64,000 bases of DNA from Ampullaceana balthica (Eukaryota; Mollusca; Gastropoda; Lymnaeidae). The stretch lies in the NCBI GenBank assembly GCA_944989445.1, contig CALYLW010001091.1, forward strand, positions 343,176-407,175, written 5' to 3'. A program made the translations under genes and the position numbers. The notes beneath the pieces are model-generated. The model did no database searches and was not told where the DNA came from. It was given only the letters and a program-made list of their open reading frames with translations. Positions 1 through 12,180 of the stretch are shown piece after piece; position 1 is the stretch's first letter, and each line of letters starts with the position of its first letter.

Positions 1-2396
1 CTAACAAGGAAATTAATGAACACTTTCTTTAGACACTATAAACAACATAAACCTAGAACAGATAGTAAAAACAGCAACAAGGAAAAATAAAACACTAGAT
101 TTATTCCTAACAAATAGACCAGGACTAGTGTTAGACTATAAAATAATTCCAGGACTGTCCGACCATGATATTGTTAGGGTCACCAATACAATAAAAACTA
201 AAATTAATAAGATACCTAGAAGAATAATCTATCTTTGGAATAAATGTAATTCAATAAAACTACACCAATCAGCGGCTAACTTCCAACAAACTTTCCTAAG
301 TAAATTTAACACAAATAGCCCAGTAGAAGAAATTTGGAAAGATATAAAAACAAATCTAAAAACTATAATGGATGAGAATGTTCCAACAAAACTAACATCA
401 AATAAAATTAACAAATGCTGGTTCAATTCTAGATTGAAAAAGCTATGCAAACAAAAAGAGAACTTATTTAAGAAATATAAAGCTACCTATTCATATAGGA
501 TACACAAACAATACTTAAAGATTAAACACTTGACACAAAAACTTAGTCGAAACCTCCAAAATGAATATATAAACAATGTAATTATCAAAGATAACAATAA
601 AAACTTATGGTCCTTTATCAAATCTAAAAAAATGGAACCTTCAGGAATAGCCTCACTAAAAGGCTCAAATAATAAAACCTATAATGATAATGAAGCTAAA
701 GCTAATATCCTTAACACATATTTTGCATCATCTTTTTCTGCCTCAGGCGACAAAGAAGTTTTAATAAATTTAAATAAAATGGAAGAAATAGGTAACATAA
801 CTGTAGATGAGATAGGTATACATTCACTCCTAAAAAACTTAAAAATAAACAAAGCTACTGGCCCAGATGATTTGCCTGCAAGGTTATTAAAAGAACTAAG
901 CAATGAACTGTCCCCAATCCTTGTAGTTCTCTTTCAAGCCTCTCTAAACCAGGGTAAAGTGCCCCAGGATTGGAAATTAGCTAACGTAACTCCACTCTTT
1001 AAGAAAGGGGATAAATCAGACCCTGGTAATTACAGGCCTGTATCACTTACTATTATCACCTGTAAATTACTAGAACACATAATATATAGTAGAATAGTTA
1101 ACCACCTTGACAAATATAATGCCCTATGCCCACATCAACACGGCTTTAGAAAAAACAGATCATGTGAAACACAATTAATAGGTTTAATAGATGAACTATC
1201 AAAAGGCTTAGACAAAAATGATCAAATAGATACAATTTTACTAGACTTCTCAAAAGCATTTGACAAAGTTCACCACCTTAGTTTACTTAAAAAACTTAAC
1301 TACTTTGGTATCTCAGGTTCCTTACATCACTGGATCCAAGACTTCCTTTTGGGCAGGGAGCAAACTGTAATAATTAATGGATCTAAATCTGCACCAATAA
1401 AGGTTAACTCAGGAGTTCCACAAGGAACTGTGCTAGGTCCCTTACTCTTTTTAATTTATATAAATGATTTACCCAACAACATCTCAACAGGTAAAAAAGT
1501 TAGGTTATTTGCTGATGATTGTATAATCTATAGAACAATTAAATCAGAACAAGATAGCAAAATTTTACAAAAAGACTTAGATGAATTGATAAAATGGGAA
1601 ACTAACTGCAGTATGTCTTTCCACCCAGAAAAGTGTCAACTGTTAAGAGTAACAAAGTAAAAGAAACAAATAAATTCAAAATATTACATTCATGGAAAAG
1701 AACTGACCCAAACTAAAGATGCAAAATACTTAGGAGTCTTGATAAATGAGAAACTATCATGGAATCCCCATGTCAATGAAGTTATTAAAAAATCAAACAA
1801 AACCTTAGGCTTTATAAAAAGAAATTTTAACAAATGTAATAGAGATATAAAACTAAAATGCTACCTCACTTTGGTGAGACCTGTACTAGAATATGCATCT
1901 TCTGTATGGGACCCATCCACCAAAGAAAACATTGATAAACTAGAACAAATTCAAAAAAGAGCTGCCAGATTCATTACTGGAGAATATTCAAAACTGACAA
2001 GAATAACACCATTAGTTAAATCATTAAACCTTGAAACACTAGAGAATAGAAGAACCAAGAGCAAAGTAGTAATCATACATAAAGCAATTAATTCTAATTT
2101 AGAAATACAACACAAAGATAACTTAATACAGCCCTCAGATAGACATAAGGATAAAAACACCTTTCTTATTCCGTATGCAAGAACAAACACATACAAGTTT
2201 TCCTTCTTCCCATCCGGAATTCGGGCGTGGAATGGGTTGCCTGAAGAATCCAGGAAAACCAACACTTTATCAACATTTAAATCTCTAATAAAAATGCAGG
2301 ACTAAACACAAACCATAGATAAGCATAGGACGCAATAATCTTCTGTATAGAAGGAGCGTCTGTAAACAGATAAGATAAGATAAGATAAGATAAATC
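1..2396 (+). mobile_element. Non-LTR retrotransposon (LINE), 5' end cut by window edge
   Basis: This is the 3' part of a LINE of the Jockey/CR1/L2 superfamily; I do not assign the clade. It holds the end of an AP-type endonuclease domain, a full reverse transcriptase, a short 3' UTR, and a terminal run of a 5-base TAAGA repeat at about 2370-2394. Short simple repeats at the 3' end are usual for this kind of element. The 3' UTR (2306-2369) has antisense relatives near 17115-17175 and 40625-40660, so the family is multicopy here. I see no target site duplication because the 5' end lies outside the window. Confidence 0.9.
20..2305 (+). pseudogene. LINE ORF2: endonuclease C-terminus plus reverse transcriptase, one nonsense codon
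   Basis: The product would nick target DNA and copy the element RNA there. One frame runs from about base 20 to 2305 with a single TAA at 1658-1660; no frameshift is needed, because the frame continues on the far side with KYLGVLINEKLSW. Upstream of the Met at 128 the frame reads TLDLFLTNRPG and then SDH (158-166), the C-terminal endonuclease signature. RT landmarks are NYRPVSL (near 1030), motif A LLDFSKAFD (near 1241), GVPQGTVLGP (near 1412), and the catalytic FADD box at 1508-1519. The thumb and C-terminal region includes LEYASSVWDPS and ends WNGLPEESRK. Codon use is AT-rich like the surroundings. With one stop and intact motifs this looks like a fairly young copy. A TGA at 17-19 limits the frame on the left. 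Confidence 0.9.
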
Positions 2397-2439
2397 TTAT
2401 GTAATTATTCTAACATAGGGGCCCCTAGACTGGCTGTGT

Positions 2440-3178
2440 AGAAATCCGTGCCTGGGGGGTAGATGATTTGAAGATAATTCGATGTGGCGTTATGTCCCAT
2501 GCATTAGTAATTAGTAAGTCATCCGAAGAGAGAGAGAGAGAGAGAGAGAGAAACAAAGATAGCGAGGGAAGGGGAGAGAGAGAAAGTTATAGAGAAATAG
2601 AAAGAGAAACAGGGAGAAATAGAGAGAGAAACAGAGAGAGAGATAGATAATCAGAGAGAGAGAGTGACAAAGAGAAAGAGAGGGAAACAAAGATATTTAG
2701 GAAAAGAGGGAGGTATACAGAAAAAGACACCAGGAGTGAAAGATATTTAGAGGGAGACAGAGGGAGTGATAGACGAAGACATAGAGAAAGTGTCGTTGAG
2801 GGAAGGAGAGATAGAGATGGCGAGCAACAGAGAAGAAAAAGAGAGACAGACAGAGAAAGAGAGAAAGAAAGAGATAGATAGAGAGGGAGAGATAGAGGCA
2901 GAAAAGACAAAGACAGAAAGAGAAAAAGTGAAACAAAGAGAGACAGACAGAAAGAGACGAGGAGAAATTGTTGAGACAGAGAGAGAGAGGGGGGAGAGAG
3001 AGACAAAGATAGAGAAAGAAAGAGAGAGACAGAGATAGACTGAGACAGAGAGACACAGAGAGAGCGAATGAAAGATATAGAGATAGAGAGAGAGAGGGGG
3101 GGATAAGGTAATGGTTAAGGTGACATTCTTGGGACACCCGGTCGTGACCGACTACAGAAAAGATTGCGTGGGTGTACA
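2440..3178 (+). repeat. Composite repeat copy 1, module C (GA tract 2529-3104)
   Basis: The leader TAGATGATTTGAAGATAATT and the following ATGTCCCATGCATTAG segment precede AGTCATCCGAAGAGAG. A purine-only GA-rich tract of about 575 bp follows, then the trailer GGTAATGGTTAAGGTGACAT and TTGGGACACCCGG. The same leader, tract and trailer order recurs at every module C in the window. The Ser/Leu-rich frames on the opposite strand are only translations of CT repeats. Confidence 0.85.
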
Positions 3179-3256
3179 AAGTTACCTGGTCACTTCCCTA
3201 TCACATACACATACACACACTCAGACACTCAGTGACACAAACTGTACAAAGTTAGA
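3179..3256 (+). repeat. Composite repeat module B, single unexpanded unit
   Basis: One copy of the unit that is amplified about 156-fold at 22808-33770. It reads ACCTGGTCACTTCCCTATCA, a short CA-rich stretch, then CAGACACTCAGTGACACAAA and CTGTACAAAGTTA. It joins directly to a truncated module C on the left and a complete one on the right, so this locus has lost its D, E and F modules. Confidence 0.85.
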
Positions 3257-3335
3257 AATAAATGTGGTTGGGGCGGGGTAGGTTATTTGAAGAAAATTCG
3301 TTCTGGAATTATGTCACTTTCATTATGAAGTCATC

Positions 3336-3393
<58 letters not shown>

Positions 3394-3399
3394 TACAAT

Positions 3400-3431
<32 letters not shown>

Positions 3432-5200
3432 AACAGAGAGAGAGAGATACAATGAGATAGAAAGAGAAACAGAGAGAGAGAGAGAAATAGAGAGAGAGAG
3501 AGAGAGAGAGAGCGATACAATGAGAGAGAGAGAGAGAAAAAAAGAGCGAAACAGAGAGAGAGAGATACAATGAGATAGAAAGAGAAACAGAGAGAGAGAG
3601 AGCGCGATACAATGAGAGAGAGAGAGAGAAAAAGAGAGAGAAAAAGAGAGATAGAAACAGAGAGAGATATAAAGAGTGATACAATGAGAGAGAGAGAGAA
3701 ACAGAGAGAGAGATACAATGAGAGAGAGAGATGGAAACAGAGAGAGAAACAGAGAGAGAGAGATTAACAGAGAGAGAGAGCGCGCGCGATACAATGAGAG
3801 AGAGAAACAGAGAGAGAGATAGAGAGAGAGATACAAGGAGAGAGAGAGAGAAACAGAGAGAGCGATACAATGAGAGAGAGAGATGGAAACAGAGAGAGAA
3901 ACAGAGAGAGAGAGAGTAACAGAGAGAGAGAGAGAGCGCGCGATACAATGAGAGAGAGAGACGGAGAGAGAAAAAGAGAGAGAGAAACAGAGAGAGAAAT
4001 ATACAATGAAAGAGAGAGAGAGAAACAGAGAGAGAGAGAGATACAATTGGGGAGAGAGAAACAGAGATAGATAGAGAGAGATACAAGGAGAGAGAGAGAG
4101 AGAGAAACAGAGAGAGCGATACAATGAGAGAGAGAGAGAGAGGGAAACAGAGAGAGAAACAGAGAGGGAAACAGAGAGAGAAACAGAGAGAGAGAGAAAC
4201 AAAGAGAGAGAGAGCGCGCGATACAATGAGAGAGAGAGACGGAGAGAGAAAAAAAAAGAGAGAGAAACAGAGAGAGAAATATACAATGAAAGAGAGAGAG
4301 AGAGAAACTGAGAGAGAGAGAGAGAGAGAGAGATACAATGAGAGAGAGAAACAGAGAGAGAAAAAGAGAAAGAGAAACAGAGAGAGAGAGAGAGAGATAC
4401 AATGAGGGAGAGAGAGAAACAGAAAGAGAGAAAAAGAGAGAGATACAATGAGAGAGAGAGAGAACCAGAGAGAGAGCGATACAATGAGAGAGAGAGAGAA
4501 CCAGAGAGAGAAACAGATAGAGAGATCGAGAGAGAAACACAAAGAGAGAGACAAAGGCAAAGAGAATCAGAGAGAGTGATAGAGACAGAAAGAAAAAGAA
4601 AAAGAGGCAGAGAGAAAGAGACTGACAGAGAATTATAGGGAAATAGAGAGGTATACAGAAAGAGACACAGAGATCGAAAAATATAGAGAGACAGACAGTG
4701 GGAGCGAGGGACGAAGAAGGAGAGCAAGAGTTGTCGAGAGAAAGAGAGATAGAGAGGGAGAGAGACAGAGAGAGAAAGAAAGTGAGACAGTGAAAAGCGA
4801 AATAAAGACAGAAGAGAGAAGATGAGAGAGAGAGTGGCATAGAGAGACAAAGTAACAGAAAGAGAGAGAAAAAGAAAGAGAGACAGAGGAAGAGACAGGC
4901 TGTAAGAGGGAGTAATAGAGAGAAAGAGACAGAGAGAGAGAGAGAAAAAAGAGCGAGACAGACAGATACTGAGACAGAGAGATATAAAGAGACCAAATGA
5001 AAGAGAGAGACTGAGACAGAGAGATATATAAAGAGACCGAATGAAAGAGAGAGACAGAGAAAGAGAAGGTAATGGTAAAGGTGATATTCGTGGGACTCCA
5101 GCTTGCTGGCCGACTATAGAAAAGATGGCGCGGGTAGGTGGGGGAGGGGGGGAGTCAATAGTTGATGTAGATTTATTCTTTCAAATATATCAATTGGGGC
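3257..5200 (+). repeat. Composite repeat module C with a 1.7-kb GA tract
   Basis: A leader at 3270-3336 is followed by a polypurine tract at 3337-5070. The tract is mainly GA dinucleotides, interrupted by recurring GCGATACAATGAGAGA and GAAACAGAGAG motifs, so it has amplified as larger GA-containing blocks as well as by dinucleotide slippage. The trailer at 5065-5155 contains GGTGATATTCGTGGGACTCC and CCGACTATAGAAAAGATGGC. Confidence 0.85.
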
Positions 5201-5464
5201 TGGTAATGAGTAAAATTGTTTTTTCGATTAATCGGGAAAAAATTAAAATATTGATCGATTAATTGTATTTTTATAACGCATATATAGATCCCGTTTCGAT
5301 TTATTATTTCGCGAAATCGGTTAAGTCGCGGCAATTCCATGGCTCCCAAATTTAATGACGTAACACAGCAAATTCATTCTGCTATGAAAGAAATAAGGTA
5401 GAAAAACATATTTGTTCTCGTGTGCACGTCTAAATAAATAATAATAATAGGAAGTAAAACCATG
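5201..5464. other. AT-rich intergenic stretch
   Basis: No gene seen. It contains GATTAATCG-type inverted motifs (5227-5262) that resemble ends of small hAT elements, but a matched pair of ends is not clear. Confidence 0.4.
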
Positions 5465-8400
5465 GACATGATTTTCTCACTCCGTCAGCTGCAAGAGTAA
5501 TGTCGGGAGCAACTGAATGCCCTCTTCATTGCCTTCATAGACTTAACAAAGGCATTTGACCTGGTCAGCCGCAAGGGTCTGTTCCTTATACTGGAAAAAA
5601 TAGGATGTCTGCCTCGGCTTCTTATATCATCGAGTCTTTCAACACCAACATGCACAGCACAGTGCCCTTCGATGGTGCCGCCTTTGAACACACCAACATG
5701 CACAGCACAGTGACCTTCGATGGTGCCGCCTTTGAACACACCAACATGCACAGCACAGTGCTCTTCGATGGTGCCGCCTTTGAACACACCAACATGCACA
5801 GCACAGTGCTCTTCGATGGTGCCGCCTTTGAAAACACCAACATGCACAGCACAGTGCCCTTCGATGGTGCCGCCTTTGAACACACCAACATGCACAGCAC
5901 AGTGACCTTCGATGGTGCCGCCTTTGAACACACCAACATGCACAGCACAGTGCTCTTCGATGGTGCCGCCTTTGAACACACCAACATGCACAGCACAGTG
6001 CTCTTCGATGGTGCCGCCTTTGAAAACACCAACATGCACAGCACAGTGACCTTCGATGGGGCCGCCTTTGAACACACCAACATACACAGCACAGTGACCT
6101 TCGATGGTGCCGCCTTTGAACACAGCAACATGCACAGCACAATGCCCTTCGATGGTGCCGCCTTTGAACACACCAACATGCACAGCACAGTGCTCTTCGA
6201 TGGTGCCGCCTTTGAACACACCAACATGCACTGCACAGTGCCCTTCGATGGTGCCGCCTTTGAACACAACAACATGCACAGCACAGTGCCCTTCGATGGT
6301 GCCGCCTTTGAACACACCAACATGCACAGCACAGTGCTCTTCGATGGTGCCGCCTTTGAACACACCAACATGCACAGCACAGTGCTTTTCGATGGTGCCG
6401 CCTTTGAAGACAGCAACATGCACAGCACAGTGCTCTTCGATGGTGCCACCTTTGAAACACCACATGCCAGCACATGCTCGATGGGCCACTTTGAACACAC
6501 CAACATGCACAGCACAGTGCCCTTCGATGGTGCCGCCTTTGAACACACCAACATGCACAGCACAGTGCCCTTCGATGGTGCCGCCTTTGAACACAGCAAC
6601 ATGCACAGCACAATGCCCTTCGATGGTGCCGCCTTTGAACACACCAACATGCACAGCACAGTGCTCTTCGATGGTGCCGCCTTTGAACACACCAACATGC
6701 ACAGCACAGTGCCCTTCGATGGTGCCGCCTTTGAACACACCAACATGCACAGCACAGTGCCCTTCGATGGTGCCGCCTTTGAACACACCAACATGCACAG
6801 CACAGTGCTCTTCGATGGTGCCGCCTTTGAACACACCAACATGCAAGCACAGTGCTCTTTCGATGGTGCCGCCTTTGAAGACAGCAACATGCACAGCACA
6901 GTGCTCTTCGATGGTGCCACCTTTGAACACACCAACATGCACAGCACAATGACCTTCGATGGTGCCACCTTTGAACACACCAACATGCACAGCACAGTGC
7001 CCTTAGATGGTGCCGCCTTTGAACACACCAACATGCACAGCACAGTGCCCTTCGATGGTGCCGCCTTTGAACACACCAACATGCACAGCACAGTGCCCTC
7101 CGATGGTGCCGCCTTTTAACACACCAACATGCACAGCACAGTGCCCTTCGATGGTGCCGCCTTTGAACACACCAACATGCACAGCACAGTGCTCTTCGAT
7201 GGTGCCGCCTTTGAACACACCAACATGCATAGCACAGTGCCCTTCGATGGTGCCGCCTTTGAACACAGCAACATGCACTGCACAGTGCTCTTCGATGGTG
7301 CCACCTTTGAACACACCAACATGCACAGCACAATGACCTTCGATGGTGCCGCCTTTGAACACACCAACATGAACAGCACAGTGACCTTCGATGGTGCCGC
7401 CTTTGAACACACCAACATGCACAGCACAGTGCTCTTCGATGGTGCCGCCTTTGAACACACCAACATGCACAGCACAGTGCCCTTCCATGGTGCCGCCTTT
7501 GAACACACCAACATGCACAGCACAGTGCCCTTCGATGGTGCCGCCTTTAAACACACCAACATGCACTGCACAGTGCCCTTCGATGGTGCCGCCTTTGAAC
7601 ACACCAACATGCACAGCACAGTGCCCTTAGATGGTGCCGCCTCTGAACACACCAACATGCACTGCACAGTGCTCTTCGATGGTGCCGCCTTTGAACACAC
7701 CAACATGCACAGCACAGTGCTCTTCGATGGTGCCGCCTTTGAACACACCAACATGCACAGCACAGTGCTCTTCGATGGTACCGCCTTTGAACACACCAAC
7801 ATGCACAGCACACCGCTCTTCGATGGTGCCGCCTTTGAACCCTTCCCAGTGTGTAGCGGAGTCAAACATGGCTGCGTACTGGCACCAACACTCTTTGGTA
7901 TCTTCTTCTCACTGCTACTGTGACATGCTTTCGAGGTCTGTTCCGAGGGTGTGAACATTCATACCAGGGTGGATGGAAGCCTATGTAACATCAGCCGGCT
8001 CCGTGGGAAGAGCAAAGTGGAAACTGTTATATATCAGAGAGTTGGTCTTCGCGGATGACGCAGCTCTCACATCACATACAGAGATAGGACTCAACAGCTG
8101 GTCAATAAATTCTCAGAGGCATGCAAGGAATTCGGTCTAACGATAAGCCTCAATAAGACCAAAATTACGAGACAAGGCACAGACTGTCTCCCAGCAATCT
8201 CCATTGAGTTAAACACCTTGGATGTTGTCGAGGATTTCACCTACTTTGGCAGCAGCATCCCAAGCACACTCCCCATGGAAAAGGAAATAGAAACCATAAT
8301 AGGAAAGGCCGCATCGTTAATGGCAAGGCTAAATCAGAGAATGTGGAACAATGCGCAGCTCACTGATAGGACGAACATCACTGTTATTCAGGCCTACGTG

Positions 8401-8481
8401 CTCAGCACACTCCTCTATGGTAGCGAGTGCTGGACGACCTATGCCAAGCAAAAAAGAGAGGCTAAACAGTTTTCAGTTGCG
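5465..8481 (+). pseudogene. Decayed LINE reverse transcriptase interrupted by its own 48-bp minisatellite
   Basis: A non-LTR reverse transcriptase of the type whose motif B reads GVKQGCVLAPTLFGIFF; clade not assigned. Motif A is FIDLTKAFDLVSR (5534-5572). Motif B is GVKHGCVLAPTLFGIFF (from 7858). The catalytic FADD lies at 8048-8059. The thumb includes KFSEACKEFGLTISLNKTK (near 8110) and DFTYFGSSIPS (near 8235). Between A and B, where relatives have one short segment ending in FDG and SEPF, this copy has about 2.2 kb of in-frame 16-residue repeats (5641-7847). Other damage: stops at about 5497, 7117 and 7921, and frameshifts near 5617, 8035 and 8100. The RT is cut off at about 8481, where GA-rich DNA begins. 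The domain assignment is secure; activity is excluded. Confidence 0.85.
5641..7847 (+). repeat. 48-bp minisatellite, about 46 units, inside the RT reading frame
   Basis: The unit encodes TNMHSTVPFDGAAFEH. Spacing is 48 bp almost throughout. Units differ at a few sites: GTGCCC, GTGCTC or GTGACC before TTCGATGG, and ACACC versus ACAGC before AACATG. One aberrant unit lies at about 6450-6492 and a compensated +1/-1 pair near 6841-6860. A single G to T change makes a stop at 7117-7119. Because 48 is a multiple of 3 and the unit lacks stops in most frames, five of six frames are open for hundreds of codons; those extra frames are artefacts. Confidence 0.97.
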
Positions 8482-9440
8482 ATGAGAGAGAGAAAAACAA
8501 TGAGAGAGAAAGAGAGATATATAAATTCTGAGAGAAAGAGAGAAATAGAGAGAGGAAGAAAAACATTTAGATAGATAGAGAGAGAAAGAGTGATAGAAAC
8601 AGAGAAATATAGAATAAATGAGAGAGAGAGATAGAAATAAGGAGAGAGAAAGAGAGAGAGCGAGTGAATGAGAGAGGGAAACAGAGATATATAGAATAAA
8701 TGAGAGAGAGAGAGAGAGAGAGAGAAAGAAAAACAAAAAGAGAGAAAGAGAGAGAGAGAGAGAGAGTGAAAGAAAGAGAGAGAAACAGAGAAACAAAGAC
8801 AAAAAGAGTCAGAGAGAGACTTAGACAGAGATAGAGACAGAGATAAAAACAAAGAGAGACAGAAAGAAAGAGGAATGCATAGAATTAGAGTAATAGAGAA
8901 AGGTTTACAGAAAAAGACATAGAGAGAGAAAGATATATATATATAGAGAGAGAAAGTTTAAGTGAGAAAAGAAGATTGAGAGAAAGTGTCTTTAAGAGAA
9001 AGAGAGAGAGAAAGGGAGAGAGAGAGGGAAAGAGAGGAAAAGAGAGAGACAGACAGATAAAGAAAGGAAGAAAGGGAGAGAGGATGAGAAAGAGAGGTGC
9101 AGAGAGAGAGAGATACAGACAAAGCCACAGAGAAAGAGAAAAACAAAGAGAGACATGGGCAGAGACAGACATAACGAGAGAGACGGATAGAGATGGAGAG
9201 GCAGTGAGAAAGGAAACGAGAGAGACATGGTGAAAAATAAAGAGACAAAAAAAGAGAGAGTTTAAAGAGAGACTCAGACAGAGAGATGTATAAAGAGAGC
9301 GAATGTAAGCGAGAGAGACAGAGAAGCAATAGGGGGGGGGGAGAAAAAAAGAGAGAGACAGAGAGAAAGAAAGAGACTGTGAATTAAAGGGAAAAGATAT
9401 ATAAAGAAAGGAATAGATCGAGAGAGATGGTCAATGAGAG
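8482..9440. repeat. GA-rich polypurine tract
   Basis: Irregular GA-rich DNA with AGAGAGAGAGA runs separated by AAAC, ATAT and GATAGA motifs. It starts within a few bases of the RT truncation point and resembles the module C tracts, although the module C leader is absent. Confidence 0.9.
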
Positions 9441-11185
9441 GAAGTGAGAGACAGACAGAGAGAGAGAGAGATACAGGGAGAGATACGTAGAGAAACAATA
9501 TATAGAGTGACAGAGAGAGAGAGATACATGTAGAGATACGTAGAGAAACAATATATAGAGTGACAGAGAGAGAAACATGGAGAGATACGTAGAGAAACAA
9601 TATATAGAGTGACAGAGAGATAGATACAGGGAGAGATACGTAGAGAAACAATATATAGAGTGACAGAGAGAGAGATACAGGGAGAGACACGTAGAGAAAC
9701 AATATATAGAGTGACAGAGAGAGATACAGGGAGAGATACGTAGAGAAACAATATATAGAGTGACAGAGAGAGAGGGATACAGGGAGAAATTCGTAGAGAA
9801 ACAATATATAGAGTGACAGAGAGAGAGAGATATAGGGAGAGATACGTAGAGAAACAATATATAGAGTGACAGAGAGAGATGCAGGGATAGATACGCAGAG
9901 AAACAATATATAGAGTGACAGAGAAAGAGATATACAGGGAGAGATACGTAGAGAAACAATATATAGAGTGACAGAGAGAGAGAGATACAGTGTGAGATAC
10001 GTAGAGAAACAATATATAGAGTGACAGAAGGGGAGCGAGAGGGATTCAGGGAGAGATATGTAGAGAAACAATATATAGAGTGACAGAGAGAGAGAGAGGG
10101 ATACAGGGAGAGATACGTAGAGAAACAATATATAGAGTGACAGAGAGAGATACAGGGAGAGACACGTAGAGAAACAATATAAAGAGTGACAGAGAGAGAG
10201 ATACAGGGAGAGACACGTAGAGAAACAATATATAGAGTGACAGAGAGAGAGATACAGGGAGAGACACGTAGAGAAACAATATATAGAGTGACAGAGAGAG
10301 AGATACAGGGAGAGACACGTAGAGAAACAATATATAGAGTGACAGAGAGAGAGATACAGGGAGACACACGTAGAGAAACAATATATAGACTGACAGAGAG
10401 AGAGATACAGGGAGATACACGTAGAGAAACAATATATATAGTGACAGAGAGAGAGATACAGGGAGAGACACGTAGAGAAATAATATATAGAGTGACAGAG
10501 AGAGAGAGAGAGAGTTACAGGGAGAGACACGTAGAGAAACAATATATAGAGTGACAGAGAGAGAGAGAGATACAGGGAGAGATACGTAGAGAAACAATAT
10601 ATAGAGTGACAGAGAGAGAGGGATACAGGGAGAGATACGTAGAGAAACAATATATAGGGTGACAGAGAGAGAGATACAGGGAGAGATACGTAGAGAAACA
10701 ATATATAGAGTGACAGAGAGAGAGAGATACAGGGAGAGATACGTAGAGAAACAATATATAAAGTGACAGAGAGAGAGAGATACAGGGAGAGATACGTAGA
10801 GAAACAATATATAGAGTGACAGACAGAGAGATACAGGGAGAGACACGTAGAGAAACAATATATAGAGTGACAGAGAGAGAGAGATACAGGGAGAAACACG
10901 TAGAGAAACAATATATAGAGTGACAGAGAGAGAGATACAGGAAGAGACATGTAGAGAAACAAATATAGAGTGACAGAGAGAGAGATACAGGATGAGACAC
11001 GTGGAGAAACAATATATAGAGTGACAGAGAGAGAGATACAGGGAGAGATACGTAGAGAAACAATATATAGAGTGACAGAGAGAGAGAGATGCAGGGAGAG
11101 ATACGTAGAGAAACAATATGTAGAGTGACAGAGAGAGATACAGGGAGAGATACGTAGAGAAACAATATATAGAGTGACAGAGAGA
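9441..11185. repeat. About 51-bp tandem array within GA-rich DNA, about 34 units
   Basis: The unit has a constant core, GAGATACGTAGAGAAACAAT followed by ATATAGAGTGACAG, and a variable GA run, so the length moves between about 47 and 60 bp. GATACGT alternates with GACACGT, and the GACACGT variants cluster at 10150-10560. The long frames on both strands are translations of the array. Confidence 0.95.
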
Positions 11186-11490
11186 GAGGGGAGCAAGAGG
11201 TGAAGAGATAGAGACAGAGAGAGATTTTCGGAGAGAGAGAAAAAGAGAGAGATAAGGAGAGAGAAAGTGAGATAGAGAGAGAGAAAGAGATATTGAGAGA
11301 GACTGAGAAGGAGAGAAAGAAAGAGAGAAATAGAGAAACAGAGAGCGACAGAGATAGGCGAAGAGACAGGGCGATTGAAAGAGAGAAAGTGAAAAGAGAC
11401 AGAGAAATAAAAAAGAAAGAGTGGTAGAGAGAGAAAGAGAAACGATAGAGAGAGATGGAGAGACACAGTGAGAGAGTAAGGGAGATATTT
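11186..11490. repeat. GA-rich polypurine tract, right end
   Basis: Irregular GA-rich DNA without the 51-bp core. It ends at GAGAGAGTAAGGGAGATA, where T-rich DNA begins. Confidence 0.85.
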
Positions 11491-11500
11491 ACTTTAATTT

Positions 11501-11791
11501 TGTTTATTTTGGTCCAATATCAATTGATACACCAGTCAGTCTAAATCAGGGGACATGTTTATTTTGGTCCAATATCAAGTTGTTACACTGGTGAGTCTAA
11601 AACAGGGGACATGTTTATTTTGGTCCAATATCAAGTTGTTACACCGGTGAGTCTAAAACAGGGGACATGTTTATTTTGGTCCAATATCAAGTTGTTACAC
11701 CGGTGATTCTAAAACAGGGGACATGTTTATTTTGGTCCAATATCAAGTTGTTACACCAGTGAGTCTAAAACAGGGGACATGTTTATTTTGG
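11501..11791. repeat. 56-bp tandem array, about 5 units
   Basis: The motif CAGGGGACATGTTTATTTTG recurs with GGGG at 11549, 11605, 11661, 11717 and 11773, an exact 56-bp period. The first unit is the most divergent (AATTGATACACCAGTCAG), as expected at an array edge. Confidence 0.95.
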
Positions 11792-12180
11792 GAAGTAAAA
11801 AAAAAGTTTACTTTTTATACCCATTGATATGGTTTTACATAATGTTCAAACACATATGAACATATTGAAGCAATAATAACACTAACAATGTATATTTTAA
11901 TTGTGTATATGAATGTAATTGTGAATGGGTTTTATGCTGGCGACATGCTCTTTTCCAAAAATACTCAATTTTAAATATTCAATAAAAACACACATACGCC
12001 TGATTTTGAAATATCATACATTTTAAGATTCAGAAATGAATTCTCTTTAAAACATACAAGCCACTAAAAAAATAAATTTACCCCACTTCAACAATTACCA
12101 AACTTTATATGCGTGGGACATGAAAATATCATTTTTTGGGGAAATGCCCATGTAAGCGATTAAGAGTCAAAAAACTTTGT
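11792..12180. other. AT-rich stretch without a recognised feature
   Basis: I see no gene, repeat array or matched transposon ends here. Confidence 0.5.

Noticed and set aside
2587..5000. Long Ser/Leu-rich minus-strand frames (also at 8439-11466, 33832-34433, 42981-43934, 51553-52415, 55938-56423)
   Set aside because: They are the CT-strand translation of GA tracts; the composition follows the dinucleotide repeat and no domain or start context is present.
5485..7958. Minus-strand and other-frame proteins of 200-560 residues over the 48-bp array (Cys-, Pro- or Gly-rich repeats)
   Set aside because: The unit is a multiple of 3 without stops in most frames, so all are open at once. Only the plus frame continuous with RT motif B has meaning.
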